Positions 28,681-38,241 of a stretch of 64,000 nucleotides of DNA are shown here, piece after piece. The notes beneath the pieces are model-generated. The model was not told where the DNA came from, made no database searches, and saw only the letters and a program-made list of their open reading frames with translations. Position 1 is the first letter of the stretch, and each line of letters starts with the position of its first letter. Made by a program: the position numbers and the translations under genes. Source of the DNA: Bacteroidales bacterium (lineage in GTDB: Bacteria > Bacteroidota > Bacteroidia > Bacteroidales > ML635J-15); NCBI GenBank assembly GCA_016937855.1, contig JAFGVU010000101.1, positions 1-64,000 on the forward strand, read 5' to 3'.

Positions 28681-29283
28681 ATGGTAAGCATAGAAAGAAA
28701 AATAAGAGATCAAATTGAATCACTACCACGAGGTGAATTATTATTTCCTGTGGATTTTTTTAATCTCGGTTCGTCCGAAGCGATTAGAATATCATTGTTC
28801 CGGCTCGAGAAGGAAGGAGTGATTGTTAGAGTTGCACAAGGTATTTACGTTCGGCCAAAGGAAAGTCAATTAATTGGTCAAGTATTGCCTTCAGCAGAGG
28901 AGGTTGCAGAAGCAATTGCAAAAAGAGACAAAATAAGAACCATCCCAACTGGAATATATGCATTGAATGCGCTTGGTCTAAGCACTCAAGTGCCAACGAA
29001 AATTGTACTTCTTACAGATGGATCACCTCGTGAAATAAAAGTTGGAAAAAGAGTTATTGTATTTAAAAAAACTACTCCAAAAAATCTTCTTACAAAAGGA
29101 AAAATAAGTAGTTTGGCAATTCAGGCACTAAAAGAAATTGGTAATGGAAAGGTTTCTAGAGAAGAAGAAAATGCAATTATAAAACTACTTTTATCTGAAC
29201 AACCTGACGATTTAAAGCATGATATTATATTAGCCCCGGTATGGATTCAAAAAATAATGAAAAAAGCATTGACAAATGACTAA
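28681..29283 (+). CDS. AbiEi-family antitoxin (type IV toxin-antitoxin)
   Basis: 200 aa from the ATG at 28681 (MVSIERKIRDQIESLPRGELLF). The track start at 28609 lies upstream of the promoter and inside the operators. The N-terminal winged helix spans about residues 1-60 (PVDFFNLGSSEAIRISLFRLEKEGVIVRVAQGIYVRP), followed by the AbiEi antitoxin domain (GIYALNALGLSTQVPTKIVLLTDGSPREIKVGKRVIVFKKTTPKN). AbiEi represses the operon and counteracts AbiEii without stable complex formation in the characterised systems. It overlaps the toxin gene by 8 bp. The paired inverted repeats upstream are its likely binding sites. Confidence 0.9.
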   Translation: MVSIERKIRDQIESLPRGELLFPVDFFNLGSSEAIRISLFRLEKEGVIVRVAQGIYVRPKESQLIGQVLPSAEEVAEAIAKRDKIRTIPTGIYALNALGLSTQVPTKIVLLTDGSPREIKVGKRVIVFKKTTPKNLLTKGKISSLAIQALKEIGNGKVSREEENAIIKLLLSEQPDDLKHDIILAPVWIQKIMKKALTND

Positions 29284-30319
29284 GAATAAATTTAACTATT
29301 TAGACAATAGTGAGAAAGAAAACATCTTTCAGGAAGTTGGAAATCAAATTGGCATGAGCGCCTTTGCTGTGGAGAAAGACTGGTGGGTAAGTCGCACGCT
29401 AGATATCATATTTAGTATGAGTATTGCACAACATTTGATTTTTAAAGGAGGTACGTCACTAAGTAAAGCATGGAAATTATTACAACGTTTTTCGGAAGAT
29501 GTAGATCTTGCAATTGGTAAAGAATTTTTTATTTCTTCAAAAAAGCAAATTACGAAAAAGGAGATTACAAGTTTGAGAAAGCGTGCAGGGGCTTATTCAA
29601 CTGGAATCTTTTTTGACGAGTTGCAGCAAAATTTCAAGGAACAAGGGTTTGCGAATCTTGGGTTTAAAGTTGTTGAAGCGAAAGACAGTGATCAAGACCC
29701 GAGGATAATAGAAATTTACTATCCGAATATTATTTCCGCACCATCCGAATATGTTTTACCTCGAGTTCAAATCGAAATTGGTTGTCGCTCTTTAATGGAA
29801 CCATACTCAATGCAAACTTTCGGCTCTTTGATTGACGAAATATTTATTGACAGAGATTTTGTTGCTCCCTTATTTAAGGTGCCAACTGCGAATCCTGAAA
29901 AAACATTTTTGGAAAAACTATTTTTATTACATGAAGAGTTTCAACGCCCCGATGAAAAAATGCGAGTAAATAGGCTAAGCAGGCATTTGTATGATATCTA
30001 TCAGCTGACAAGAGTGGGAATTGAAATTACTGCGATTAATAATAAAGAACTGTATGAAACGATTGTTGTGCATCGTCACAAATTCTCGAAAGTAGGCGGC
30101 GTGGACTATAATTTACACAAGCCAAGTACAATAAATCCTATACCAAATCAAAAAATTATTGACTCCTGGCGGATGGATTATGCAAAAATGCGCGAAGAAA
30201 TGATTTACGAAAATAATCCTCCATCTTTCGATGAATTAATACATAACCTTATTGATTTAAAATCTAAATTAGTAAGTGTGGATTGGAAATTTGATTTGTT
30301 CTTTCCTATTCAGAGCTAA
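29276..30319 (+). CDS. AbiEii/AbiGii-family nucleotidyltransferase toxin
   Basis: 347 aa. The DNA-polymerase-beta-type nucleotidyltransferase core shows the helical GGTSLSKAW motif (about 58-66) and the catalytic acidic pair in SEDVDLAIG (Asp75, Asp77). A conserved C-terminal helical part follows (KTFLEKLFLLHEEFQRP, RLSRHLYDIYQLTR). Related AbiEii and MenT toxins transfer nucleotides, in known cases to tRNA 3' ends, and give abortive phage resistance. The catalytic residues look intact. It is the second gene of the overlapping abiEi-abiEii operon. Twelve bases after its stop lies the 22-bp direct repeat, marking the module's right edge. Confidence 0.9.
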   Translation: MTKNKFNYLDNSEKENIFQEVGNQIGMSAFAVEKDWWVSRTLDIIFSMSIAQHLIFKGGTSLSKAWKLLQRFSEDVDLAIGKEFFISSKKQITKKEITSLRKRAGAYSTGIFFDELQQNFKEQGFANLGFKVVEAKDSDQDPRIIEIYYPNIISAPSEYVLPRVQIEIGCRSLMEPYSMQTFGSLIDEIFIDRDFVAPLFKVPTANPEKTFLEKLFLLHEEFQRPDEKMRVNRLSRHLYDIYQLTRVGIEITAINNKELYETIVVHRHKFSKVGGVDYNLHKPSTINPIPNQKIIDSWRMDYAKMREEMIYENNPPSFDELIHNLIDLKSKLVSVDWKFDLFFPIQS

Positions 30320-30325
30320 AGTCTC

Positions 30326-30352
30326 CAGTAGGGAAATTGGTGGTGGAGTAGG
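30326..30352 (+). pseudogene. Orphan T9SS sorting-domain tail and right-flank direct repeat of the AbiE module
   Basis: CCA GTA GGG AAA TTG GTG GTG GAG TAG encodes PVGKLVVE and a stop, as at the end of the 1673-aa gene. Bases 30331-30352 are identical to 28563-28584. Confidence 0.85.
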
Positions 30353-30419
30353 AATATTTATTTTTGCAGTAATACGACAAAGCAAATTGTTTTTAATATA
30401 AGGGCAACGAAATATTTGT

Positions 30420-30427
30420 TATATTTG
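30420..30427 (+). promoter_or_regulatory. -7 element of the 405-aa T9SS gene
   Basis: TATATTTG matches TAnnTTTG and lies 19 bp before the ATG at 30447. Confidence 0.6.
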
Positions 30428-30446
30428 TCTATTAAAACAAAAAATC

Positions 30447-31664
30447 ATGAAAAACACACTAACCGCAATTGCCTTTATTTTAGTATTCGTAAATATTTCG
30501 TATTCGCAACAAAATTGCGCAGATGCAATTGAAATCACATTTGAAGAGTATTCTACATGTGGACAGATAGCAATAACAAATGCCAACTTAACAGATGCCG
30601 TTCCATCAATAGATTTGCCATCTCCAGAATGCGGTAACTTTGACGCAAGCACAAATGATCTTTGGTATTTAATAACAGTTCCCGATGGAGTAACAGAACT
30701 TGCGTTTCATGTAATGAATGCACCAACACCTATGCCGCTTGACGAATATCATCATCAGCCAGGTTTAGCTATTTATTCCGGGGAATGTGGAAATCTTACT
30801 TTACTAAATTGCTTTTATGAGGAAGGTAATTTTATAAATAATGGTGAAATTAGATTCGAAATAATTTCAGGACTTACCCCTGGAGAAGTAATCTTTCTAA
30901 GAGTTTGGGATATGAATAATTTTGCTGTTCCATTTTTCATAGCAGCATCTGTTCGAACAGAGATACCTGAACATAGTTGTGAAACTCCTGCTTTGCTAAG
31001 CGATGGAGGTTGTAACATACTTGCTCCCAAAGGAACTATTAATGCTCCAGAAGAGTGTGGCTGGAATGTTTCTGATAATACAATTTACTACTATTTTGTA
31101 GTCAATCAATCTGATCTGCAACCTGTAATAATTGATGCAAATTATGTTTTTTGCTTTGAAAATGGTAGTTCAATAGAAAACCCTGATGAATCTGAACTAC
31201 AAATGGCTATATATAAATGGAACGAAGTCGATTGTACTGGAGTTGGAGGTTCTGACGAATCAACATATTTTGGCTGTAACAATGGGACGGGAATGGTTAG
31301 TTTATCAGCACAACTTGATCCAGGATCATATATCCTTGCGATAGACGGTTATAGCACAATAACCGGAAACTCTTTATGCACTTTTGAGTTTAGTACAAAT
31401 TTCACTAACAGTATTTTTAGTTTCAATAATACTTTAGACTTAACAAACAGCATCTTCCCTAACCCCGCCACAAATTCTTTTATTATAAAATCAGCAAATA
31501 CCCCTGCAAATGTACAAGTCTTTGACCTTAACGGAAAACTTGTAAAATCAATTAACAATTATTCGGGTGAAAATATTGATATTACCGACTTACAAGGTGG
31601 AATTTACTTTGTAAAACTTATTGCTGGCGATAAGATTTCGGTTGGGAAATTGATGGTGGAGTAA
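30447..31664 (+). CDS. T9SS type A secreted protein
   Basis: 405 aa. Signal peptide MKNTLTAIAFILVFVNISYSQ, then two beta-rich modules of about 150 aa each (starting CADAIEITFEEYSTCGQ and CETPALLSDGGCNILAPKG). These resemble the pre-peptidase C-terminal/adhesive modules common in Bacteroidota exoproteins (NDLWYLITVPDGVTELAFHV ... GLAIYSGECGNLTLLNC). The C-terminal 75 residues are a type A sorting domain nearly identical to that of the 1673-aa protein. No catalytic motif is seen. It has its own promoter and follows the AbiE module and the orphan tail. Confidence 0.8.
   Translation: MKNTLTAIAFILVFVNISYSQQNCADAIEITFEEYSTCGQIAITNANLTDAVPSIDLPSPECGNFDASTNDLWYLITVPDGVTELAFHVMNAPTPMPLDEYHHQPGLAIYSGECGNLTLLNCFYEEGNFINNGEIRFEIISGLTPGEVIFLRVWDMNNFAVPFFIAASVRTEIPEHSCETPALLSDGGCNILAPKGTINAPEECGWNVSDNTIYYYFVVNQSDLQPVIIDANYVFCFENGSSIENPDESELQMAIYKWNEVDCTGVGGSDESTYFGCNNGTGMVSLSAQLDPGSYILAIDGYSTITGNSLCTFEFSTNFTNSIFSFNNTLDLTNSIFPNPATNSFIIKSANTPANVQVFDLNGKLVKSINNYSGENIDITDLQGGIYFVKLIAGDKISVGKLMVE
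31440..31664 (+). repeat. T9SS sorting-domain cassette, copy 2
   Basis: 225 bp, about 94% identical to 28359-28583. The orphan tail at 23366-23431 resembles this copy more closely (it shares CTTATTGCTGGCGATAAG). Confidence 0.85.
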
Positions 31665-32031
31665 ACTTACTCATTTGTAGTATTTTAGGATAATTTGTAT
31701 TTTTAGGGCTGGTTTGTGATAAGAATATGTATTATAATAAATTCTTCTATCGAGCCAACAAAATAATTACTATCTTTCTCCTCCAAAACCTTGCTTTTTA
31801 TAAAAAATTCTACTTAATTTGCTATAAGTAATAAAATATACTATACACCCGATAAATGATAAAAGGTAAAGATATACAACAAGCGTTTAATGGCTTTGGT
31901 CCCGATAATTTCGAGATGTGTGAGGTGGGAGGTGTAGGTGTGAGCGGGTTACCAGCAAGCATAAAACCTCCACCGATCCTATTTACAAATATCTACACTT
32001 CATATCTTAAACTTTTTAAAAGAACTTAATT
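31665..32031. other. Intergenic region, nothing identified
   Basis: 367 bp without a supported gene, hairpin terminator or clear -7 element. A GC-richer patch with GT-rich repeats (GTGTGAGGTGGGAGGTGTAGGTGTGAG, near 31919) is the only unusual feature. Confidence 0.5.
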
Positions 32032-34521
32032 ATGAAATGCATTATAACAAGTTCCATTATTTTCCTTTTTCTAGGTTTAAATGTGATGTTTTCGCAAATA
32101 GTTGCCGACACTTTCTATGTTCCTAATTATCCAATACCTCAAATCTACTACACTGACGATGCTCCCGAACTTAAAGATGATGCATGGAACCATACTTTAA
32201 AATATTTTCCGGATAGTATAATTTGCCAACTAGGATCAACCTGTGGTCAAGTTACCAGTATTTTCAATTGCTTAACTTATATGTTTAACAGAGCTTATAA
32301 CAGAGAAGCTGATTCAAGTAATACTTTCCCTCCAAATCATACATTTAATCAAATTAGCAAATACTATGGAGTAAACTCATTTGACTCTTGGAATATTGTA
32401 AAAAGCCAGGGGCATCCCAGCCAATTAGAATATGAAACAATTAATTTTAACGCTGTTCATTTTTACGGAGAATTCAATCACGATCATGTTTTTCAATTCT
32501 GGATGAATGGTTATGATAATTATTACAAGTCTTTCTTTAACAGAATTTCAGAATATTATAGTTTAAATGTAAATTCAGATGAAGACCTAAAACTTCTACA
32601 GCACTTCTTTAGCGATGGATTTGACGAAGGTTCAGATAGTGGTGGCATTGCAATAGTTTACACTAATGGTCATATATTACAAATGTATGCCGGTTATCGG
32701 ATATGGGAACCGGAACTTCACATCGGAAACACCACCAACAAAAATTATTGTTATGTGGTTGATTATCTATATCCATACACAGACCGTTATTTCAGTCATA
32801 GTTTAACAATAAATGGATATTACAAAAATGACTCTGTTGATTTCAATGATGATGGCATTATATCAGATACTATTGACATAAACAATGATGGTATAATAGA
32901 TTTTCACGACAATGAAACAGTTTTATGGATAATTACAAACTCTGTCGGATATGGACCAATCATGTTATTAAAGTATGATGCAATAGAACATTTCTGGAAT
33001 CAACAAGTGTTTTTTGCAGTTCCTGATATTTACTATCAACCAGAATTAACGTTTAAGATTAAACTTAAGCATTCTGAAAGAGGAGATATAAAAATTAGTG
33101 CCGGTATTTCCTCTGATTTGAAGTCTGAAAAACCTGAAATAGAAATTGATTTTCCTGTATTTAACTTTCAAGGCGGAGATGTGTGCATGACCGGAGTTGA
33201 TTCCCTTGCAGAACCAAATGTGCTGGAATTTGGTATTGATATTACAGATTTGAAAAACTATATTTCAGAACCTGGCACATATAAAGTCTTTATGCGTATC
33301 GAAAACGAAGGTTTGGCTGAAGGAGAATTACAATTCGCTTCAATAATTGATTATTCAAGTGGACAAGCTGTTGAAAAAAAACTTGTCAATTCCTCAGAGA
33401 TTCTACCTAGAATTTTTGACAATTATTATTCTGAAATACTATACTTACAACCCCGAGATTTTAATAATCACATACATATCTCAAACGAAAGTTTATACAC
33501 ACTTGAAACAAATACCTCTTTTTCGCTTAACCTGGAAGCTATTTACGGCCAGCCACCTTATGAATTTTATATACTTGATACTAATGAGTATCTGGTAGAG
33601 TTATCAAAAAAAGAATTTCCATCTGATGAAGGTTTTATATATGACACAATCAAATCAGTTGACATAAACCCCGACTGGTACATCCCATTTGCACGGGAAG
33701 ATTGGGACCAAATTCATCTTTTTAGTACCGGGGAATTAAGGTTTAGAAATGATACTATTTCAGATATAGAGTTATATCCATATCAAAATAATATGCGAGA
33801 TGAGAGGAAACTTGATTTTATGCCATTCGAGATTGATAAACTATATATCAAAGACCGGCCAATAGCATTTAATCTAACAAATAGTAAAATTCAGGTTTTC
33901 ATAAAAAACTTCTTTAAGATAGAAGGGCAGGAAGACGAAATTAAACACGAAAGCTACATCGAAATGTCCAAAGATGGCGTAATAGAGATCATATATGCAG
34001 ACACAGTCCCAAGTTATTCTATTTTCGCAAATATCAAAACAAACTGCAATAAGTATTTCATCCCATTCGACATCTCAATTGCAGGAACATACAACACTGT
34101 TACCTTCACTCCTAATCCTATTGACAGTTTATTTACTATTGACAATGCCGGTGTTTTAAGAATGCAACCAGTTTCTGAACCCGGTAAATACGAAACTTAT
34201 GTACTTGCTCGTGATGCAAACGGGCAAGAGTTTACAAAACGAATAGAAGTAAATGTTATTGATGAAAACATCATCGGAAATTTATATCCCAATCCAACAA
34301 AAGGCAACTTATATTGCGATATTTATAATCCAATAAAACAAAATACTACAATAGAGATTTTTACAATTTCCGGACAATGTGTTTATAAAGAAAGTCTATT
34401 GCTTGCAGCTGGTATCAACGAACATATTTTTGACACTTCACATTTTGGGCAAGGAGTTTACCTTTTAAAAATCAGTATGGGAAAAGAATCACAAACGCAA
34501 AGATTTGTAGTTACTAAATAA
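32032..34521 (+). CDS. Papain-like (C1-type) cysteine peptidase with T9SS sorting domain
   Basis: 829 aa with a signal peptide (MKCIITSSIIFLFLGLNVMFSQ). The catalytic set of a C1-type peptidase is visible: oxyanion Gln66 and nucleophile Cys71 (CQLGSTCGQVTSIFN), His256 (YFSHSLTINGY) and Asn303 (LWIITNSVGYG). Between His and Asn is an insertion with two DxNxDGxI loops (FNDDGIISDTIDINNDGIIDFHDNE, about 264-290), calcium-loop or dockerin-like. The middle is beta-rich, and the end is a type A sorting domain (NLYPNPTKGNLYCDIYNP ... GVYLLKISMGKESQTQRFVVTK). It is probably a secreted, surface-attached protease. Assignment rests on motif order; overall similarity to papain is distant. Confidence 0.75.
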   Translation: MKCIITSSIIFLFLGLNVMFSQIVADTFYVPNYPIPQIYYTDDAPELKDDAWNHTLKYFPDSIICQLGSTCGQVTSIFNCLTYMFNRAYNREADSSNTFPPNHTFNQISKYYGVNSFDSWNIVKSQGHPSQLEYETINFNAVHFYGEFNHDHVFQFWMNGYDNYYKSFFNRISEYYSLNVNSDEDLKLLQHFFSDGFDEGSDSGGIAIVYTNGHILQMYAGYRIWEPELHIGNTTNKNYCYVVDYLYPYTDRYFSHSLTINGYYKNDSVDFNDDGIISDTIDINNDGIIDFHDNETVLWIITNSVGYGPIMLLKYDAIEHFWNQQVFFAVPDIYYQPELTFKIKLKHSERGDIKISAGISSDLKSEKPEIEIDFPVFNFQGGDVCMTGVDSLAEPNVLEFGIDITDLKNYISEPGTYKVFMRIENEGLAEGELQFASIIDYSSGQAVEKKLVNSSEILPRIFDNYYSEILYLQPRDFNNHIHISNESLYTLETNTSFSLNLEAIYGQPPYEFYILDTNEYLVELSKKEFPSDEGFIYDTIKSVDINPDWYIPFAREDWDQIHLFSTGELRFRNDTISDIELYPYQNNMRDERKLDFMPFEIDKLYIKDRPIAFNLTNSKIQVFIKNFFKIEGQEDEIKHESYIEMSKDGVIEIIYADTVPSYSIFANIKTNCNKYFIPFDISIAGTYNTVTFTPNPIDSLFTIDNAGVLRMQPVSEPGKYETYVLARDANGQEFTKRIEVNVIDENIIGNLYPNPTKGNLYCDIYNPIKQNTTIEIFTISGQCVYKESLLLAAGINEHIFDTSHFGQGVYLLKISMGKESQTQRFVVTK

Positions 34522-34824
34522 TCTAAAGGTTTACACAAACTCATATTCCGGAAGGAAAGAGTAAGAGAAGATAATACTAGTTTATAAAAATCGAAAATAC
34601 AAATTATATATTAAATAAATATAACAAAAATGCTAGCTGTTAACAACACCTATATTCCATGTAGAGTTTTATGCTGGTAATTCTGGAAGTCGAGCTTCCA
34701 TTAACCGCCAAATTTTGTAATTTACTCACCATTTAATTATTTTGATACTCAAGATGAAATTCACAAAGATGATCGTCCTAAATAGTTGCCATAATTTTAT
34801 ATCTTTGAATACAAATTATTTCTA
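34522..34824. promoter_or_regulatory. Intergenic region with corA promoter
   Basis: About 300 bp without a gene. TATCTTTG at 34800-34807 is a canonical -7 element 17 bp before the corA ATG. Confidence 0.6.
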
Positions 34825-35886
34825 ATGATAAACTTAAAACGAAATAAATCGAAAGTTGGATTACCTCCAGGAAGTCTTGTATTTAGCGGAACTGAACGCA
34901 GTCACGACATTTCAATTGAGCACATCGCCTATTCTACAACTGAATATTTTGAAGAAACTATACATTCCATCAAAGAAATAGATATTTCTCCCGATTCCGG
35001 CAAAGTGCATTGGATAAACTTAAACGGTGTACATGATTCTGATTTGATTAAAAATATCGGCGAAAAATTTAATATTCATAAACTTGTACTCGAAGACGTT
35101 CTTAATACCCACCAACGGCCAAAAGTTGATATTTACGACGAGCATATTTTTGCAGTAATAAAAATGTTGGTTTACAATAAAACCGATAAAAGTGTTGACT
35201 CAGAACAAGTGAGTATTGTCGCCGGAAGTAATTACCTTATTTCTTTTCAAGAAAAAACCGGAGATGTTTTTGAGCCATTACGTAAAAGAATAAAAACCGC
35301 CAGCGGTAAAATCAGAACTCTAGGGTCAGATTACTTACTTTATGCAATTCTCGACATTATTATTGATAACTATTTTATCCTTCTCGAAAACCTTGGTGAT
35401 GAAGTCGAAAAATATGAAACCGAGCTAATTGATAACGCGAATAAAGACATCCTTAACAGAATATACTACCTCAAACGCGAAAACCTTCTATTGAGAAATG
35501 CTGTTTGGCCTGTTAGGGAACTTGTTTCACAATTCGAGAAAACCGAATCGACTCTTATAAAAAAGAAAAATCTAATCTATTTCCGCGATTTGTATGATCA
35601 TACAATTCAGGTAATTGATAATGTTGAGATTTATCGAGATTTATTATCTGGCTTAATCGAACTGTATTATACCGGAACCAGTAATAAAACCAACGAGGTA
35701 ATGAAAGTGCTGACAATCATTTCAACCATTTTTATCCCATTAACATTTATTGCCGGTGTTTATGGAATGAACTTTAAATATATGCCCGAACTTGAATGGC
35801 ATTGGGCTTACTTTAGTGTTTTAGGTTTAATGATTGTAATATTTATACTAATGATTTGGTACTTTAAACGTAAAAAATGGCTGTAA
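34825..35886 (+). CDS. CorA magnesium/cobalt transport protein
   Basis: 353 aa, the usual length. A large N-terminal cytoplasmic domain and long stalk helix (about 1-290) are followed by two C-terminal transmembrane helices (about 295-315 and 328-348). The diagnostic YGMN motif (YGMNFKYMPELEWHW) sits between them. CorA forms a pentamer in the inner membrane and takes up Mg2+ with gating by cytoplasmic Mg2+. The C-terminal KRKKWL is typical. It is monocistronic with a canonical -7 element, convergent with the sugar operon downstream. Confidence 0.95.
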   Translation: MINLKRNKSKVGLPPGSLVFSGTERSHDISIEHIAYSTTEYFEETIHSIKEIDISPDSGKVHWINLNGVHDSDLIKNIGEKFNIHKLVLEDVLNTHQRPKVDIYDEHIFAVIKMLVYNKTDKSVDSEQVSIVAGSNYLISFQEKTGDVFEPLRKRIKTASGKIRTLGSDYLLYAILDIIIDNYFILLENLGDEVEKYETELIDNANKDILNRIYYLKRENLLLRNAVWPVRELVSQFEKTESTLIKKKNLIYFRDLYDHTIQVIDNVEIYRDLLSGLIELYYTGTSNKTNEVMKVLTIISTIFIPLTFIAGVYGMNFKYMPELEWHWAYFSVLGLMIVIFILMIWYFKRKKWL

Positions 35887-35945
35887 ATGCAATCGCAAAT
35901 CCCCGCCAGCCTGTGAGCTCGCGCTAAAGGTTCAGTAGCCCCTAA

Positions 35946-36809
35946 TTACAATTTTTCCAACATTAGACGACAAGAATTTGTCCAATAGGGGATTTCAACC
36001 CCAAAGACATCAACTATTTTACGTTTATCTAAAACGCTATATGCAGGACGCTGTGCTTTAGTAACAAATTCACTGCTTCGTACCGCAAAAACAGGAGTTG
36101 CAATTTTGTTTTCCTGCAATAAAAACACAGCAAAATCATACCACGAGCAAACGCCAAGATCTGAATAATGATAAATTCCCGATTGCCACATATTATCCGA
36201 AAAATAGTTGTTTACAATTGTTAAAATTGCATTTGCAAGACTTCCGGCATAAGTTGGTGTTCCAACCTGATCGAAAACAACATTCAGGCTTTGTTTTTGT
36301 GTTGCGAGCCGTAATATTGTTTTTGCAAAATTATGTCCGTATTCGCTGTACAGCCACGATGTGCGAATAATCACACTTTCCGGGGCATTGTTTAAAACCT
36401 GCTTTTCGCCTTCGAGCTTTGATTTGCCGTAAACAGAGACAGGATTTTCTATATCCGTTTCGGTGTAGGGCGTGTTTGCTGATCCATCAAAAACGTAATC
36501 AGTTGAAATGTGTATTAATTTGATTTTATTTTGGCTCGCAATTTCTGCTAAAAATCCTGGACCAAAAGCATTTACCTTGTATGCATTTTCTGCGTCATCT
36601 TCGGCTTTGTCAACAGCAGTGTATGCAGCGCAGTTTACTATTAAGTCGATTCGATGATTATTGAAAATTTTCTCGATTTGATTTTTATCTGTGATATCAG
36701 TTTCGGGAAGGTCGCATGCAATTATGTTTAGTGATGAAAAATCAACAGCTAGATCAGAGAGCTTTTGCCCTAATTGTCCTTTTGCTCCGGTTATCAGAAT
36801 GTTCCTCAT
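35946..36809 (-). CDS. dTDP-4-dehydrorhamnose reductase
   Basis: 287 aa, a short-chain dehydrogenase. Nucleotide-binding GAKGQLGQKL (about 8-17), NCAAYTAVDKAEDD (about 59-72), STDYVFDG, catalytic YGKSK and IRTSWLYSEYGHNF are all hallmark RmlD motifs. It reduces dTDP-4-dehydro-L-rhamnose to dTDP-L-rhamnose with NAD(P)H, the last step of the pathway. Its ATG overlaps the rfbC stop by 4 bp, so the two are translationally coupled. It is the last gene of the operon. Confidence 0.95.
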   Translation of the reverse strand: MRNILITGAKGQLGQKLSDLAVDFSSLNIIACDLPETDITDKNQIEKIFNNHRIDLIVNCAAYTAVDKAEDDAENAYKVNAFGPGFLAEIASQNKIKLIHISTDYVFDGSANTPYTETDIENPVSVYGKSKLEGEKQVLNNAPESVIIRTSWLYSEYGHNFAKTILRLATQKQSLNVVFDQVGTPTYAGSLANAILTIVNNYFSDNMWQSGIYHYSDLGVCSWYDFAVFLLQENKIATPVFAVRSSEFVTKAQRPAYSVLDKRKIVDVFGVEIPYWTNSCRLMLEKL

Positions 36810-37360
36810 ATAGTAAAATTCTTTTCAGAAACTGCAAATGCAGGATTTTTGGTGTCTTTATCTGAAATTATGCGGTCTTGTGCTGCAATTTGCCAATCGA
36901 TTTTAAGATCGGGGTCATCAAATTTAATTCCTCTTTCCGAATTTGGATTGTAATACTCGTCGCACAAATATGAGAAAACTGCTCTTTCGGATAAAACTGC
37001 AAATCCATGAGCAAATCCTTTTGGGATAAAAAATTGCAATTTATTTTCGCCGCTAAGTTCAACAGCATGATGCATCCCATAAGTTGGAGAGCCTTGTCGT
37101 AAATCAACCGCAACATCAAGCACTTTGCCGTAAACCACTCTCACTAGCTTCGACTGTGCATGTGGATTTAATTGATAATGCAATCCTCTGATAACTCCGT
37201 ATCCCGAGCTGGATTCATTGTGTTGAATAGGATTAAAAATAAGCTTATTTTCCAAGGCTAACTTCTGATTCCACGACTCAAAAAAGTAACCACGTTTATC
37301 CTCAAAAACTTTTGGTTCAATAACAACTAATCCTTTAATATTTGTTTCTTTAATTATCAT
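36806..37360 (-). CDS. dTDP-4-dehydrorhamnose 3,5-epimerase
   Basis: 184 aa, the normal length of this cupin-fold enzyme. Motifs include [51 protein letters not shown] (with the catalytic His in GLHYQ) and [15 protein letters not shown]. It epimerises C3 and C5 of dTDP-4-dehydro-6-deoxyglucose. Four-base overlaps with rfbA upstream and rfbD downstream show a tight operon. Confidence 0.95.
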   Translation of the reverse strand: MIIKETNIKGLVVIEPKVFEDKRGYFFESWNQKLALENKLIFNPIQHNESSSGYGVIRGLHYQLNPHAQSKLVRVVYGKVLDVAVDLRQGSPTYGMHHAVELSGENKLQFFIPKGFAHGFAVLSERAVFSYLCDEYYNPNSERGIKFDDPDLKIDWQIAAQDRIISDKDTKNPAFAVSEKNFTI

Positions 37361-38235
37361 AATGGAATGTCATCATTTAAGATTTTTAATAAATATTGAC
37401 CATATTGGCTTTTTTGCAGTGGGATTATTAGTTTTTCGAATTGTTCTTTATTTATAAAACCTCTACGGTAAGCAATTTCTTCGATACACGATGCCTTTAA
37501 TCCTTGACGCATTTCTATAGTTTCGATAAAATTTGCTGCTTGCAATAAGCTCTCGGGAGTTCCTGTATCAAGCCATGCAAATCCGCGACCCAATAATTTA
37601 ATTTGGAGACGTTTTTCTTCTAAAAACAAATTGTTGAGATCGGTAATCTCAAGTTCTCCACGCTTTGAAGGTTTAAGATTCTTAGCTTTTTGAACCACAT
37701 CATTACTATAAAAATATAATCCCGTAACGGCATAGTTTGATTTTGGATTTTCGGGTTTTTCTTCAATCGAAAAAACATTTCCATCTTTGTCAAATTCTGC
37801 AACGCCATATCGTTGTGGATCGTTTACATAATATCCGAAGATTAATGCACCATCGTCTAATTTTGCTGCGTTAATAAGTACTTCTCCAAATCCCTGACCA
37901 TAAAAAATATTGTCTCCAAGAACAAGACAAACATTATCGTCGCCGATAAATTCATCTCCCAAAATAAATGCCTGGGCCAGTCCGTCGGGTGAGGGTTGAA
38001 CTTTATATTGGATATCCATTCCAAGTTGAGAACCATCACCAAAAAGTCTTTCGTACAAAGATATGTCCTGAGGAGTTGAAATGATTAAAACTTCGCGTAT
38101 TCCTGCAAGCATTAACACCGATAGGGGATAGTAAATCATCGGTTTGTCGTAAACGGGAATAATTTGCTTTGATATGCTTATAGTCATTGGGTGCAAACGC
38201 GTTCCGGCTCCTCCGGCTAAAATAATACCTTTCAT
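37357..38235 (-). CDS. Glucose-1-phosphate thymidylyltransferase
   Basis: 292 aa. The nucleotidyltransferase signature [16 protein letters not shown] is at the N-terminus. Further motifs are [30 protein letters not shown] and [17 protein letters not shown]. It makes dTDP-glucose from glucose 1-phosphate and dTTP, the first step towards dTDP-rhamnose, and in characterised homologues is feedback-inhibited by dTDP-rhamnose. It starts 6 bp after the UXS-like gene. The second-step enzyme, dTDP-glucose 4,6-dehydratase (RmlB), is not in the operon. Confidence 0.95.
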   Translation of the reverse strand: MKGIILAGGAGTRLHPMTISISKQIIPVYDKPMIYYPLSVLMLAGIREVLIISTPQDISLYERLFGDGSQLGMDIQYKVQPSPDGLAQAFILGDEFIGDDNVCLVLGDNIFYGQGFGEVLINAAKLDDGALIFGYYVNDPQRYGVAEFDKDGNVFSIEEKPENPKSNYAVTGLYFYSNDVVQKAKNLKPSKRGELEITDLNNLFLEEKRLQIKLLGRGFAWLDTGTPESLLQAANFIETIEMRQGLKASCIEEIAYRRGFINKEQFEKLIIPLQKSQYGQYLLKILNDDIPL

Positions 38236-38241
38236 AGTTTC

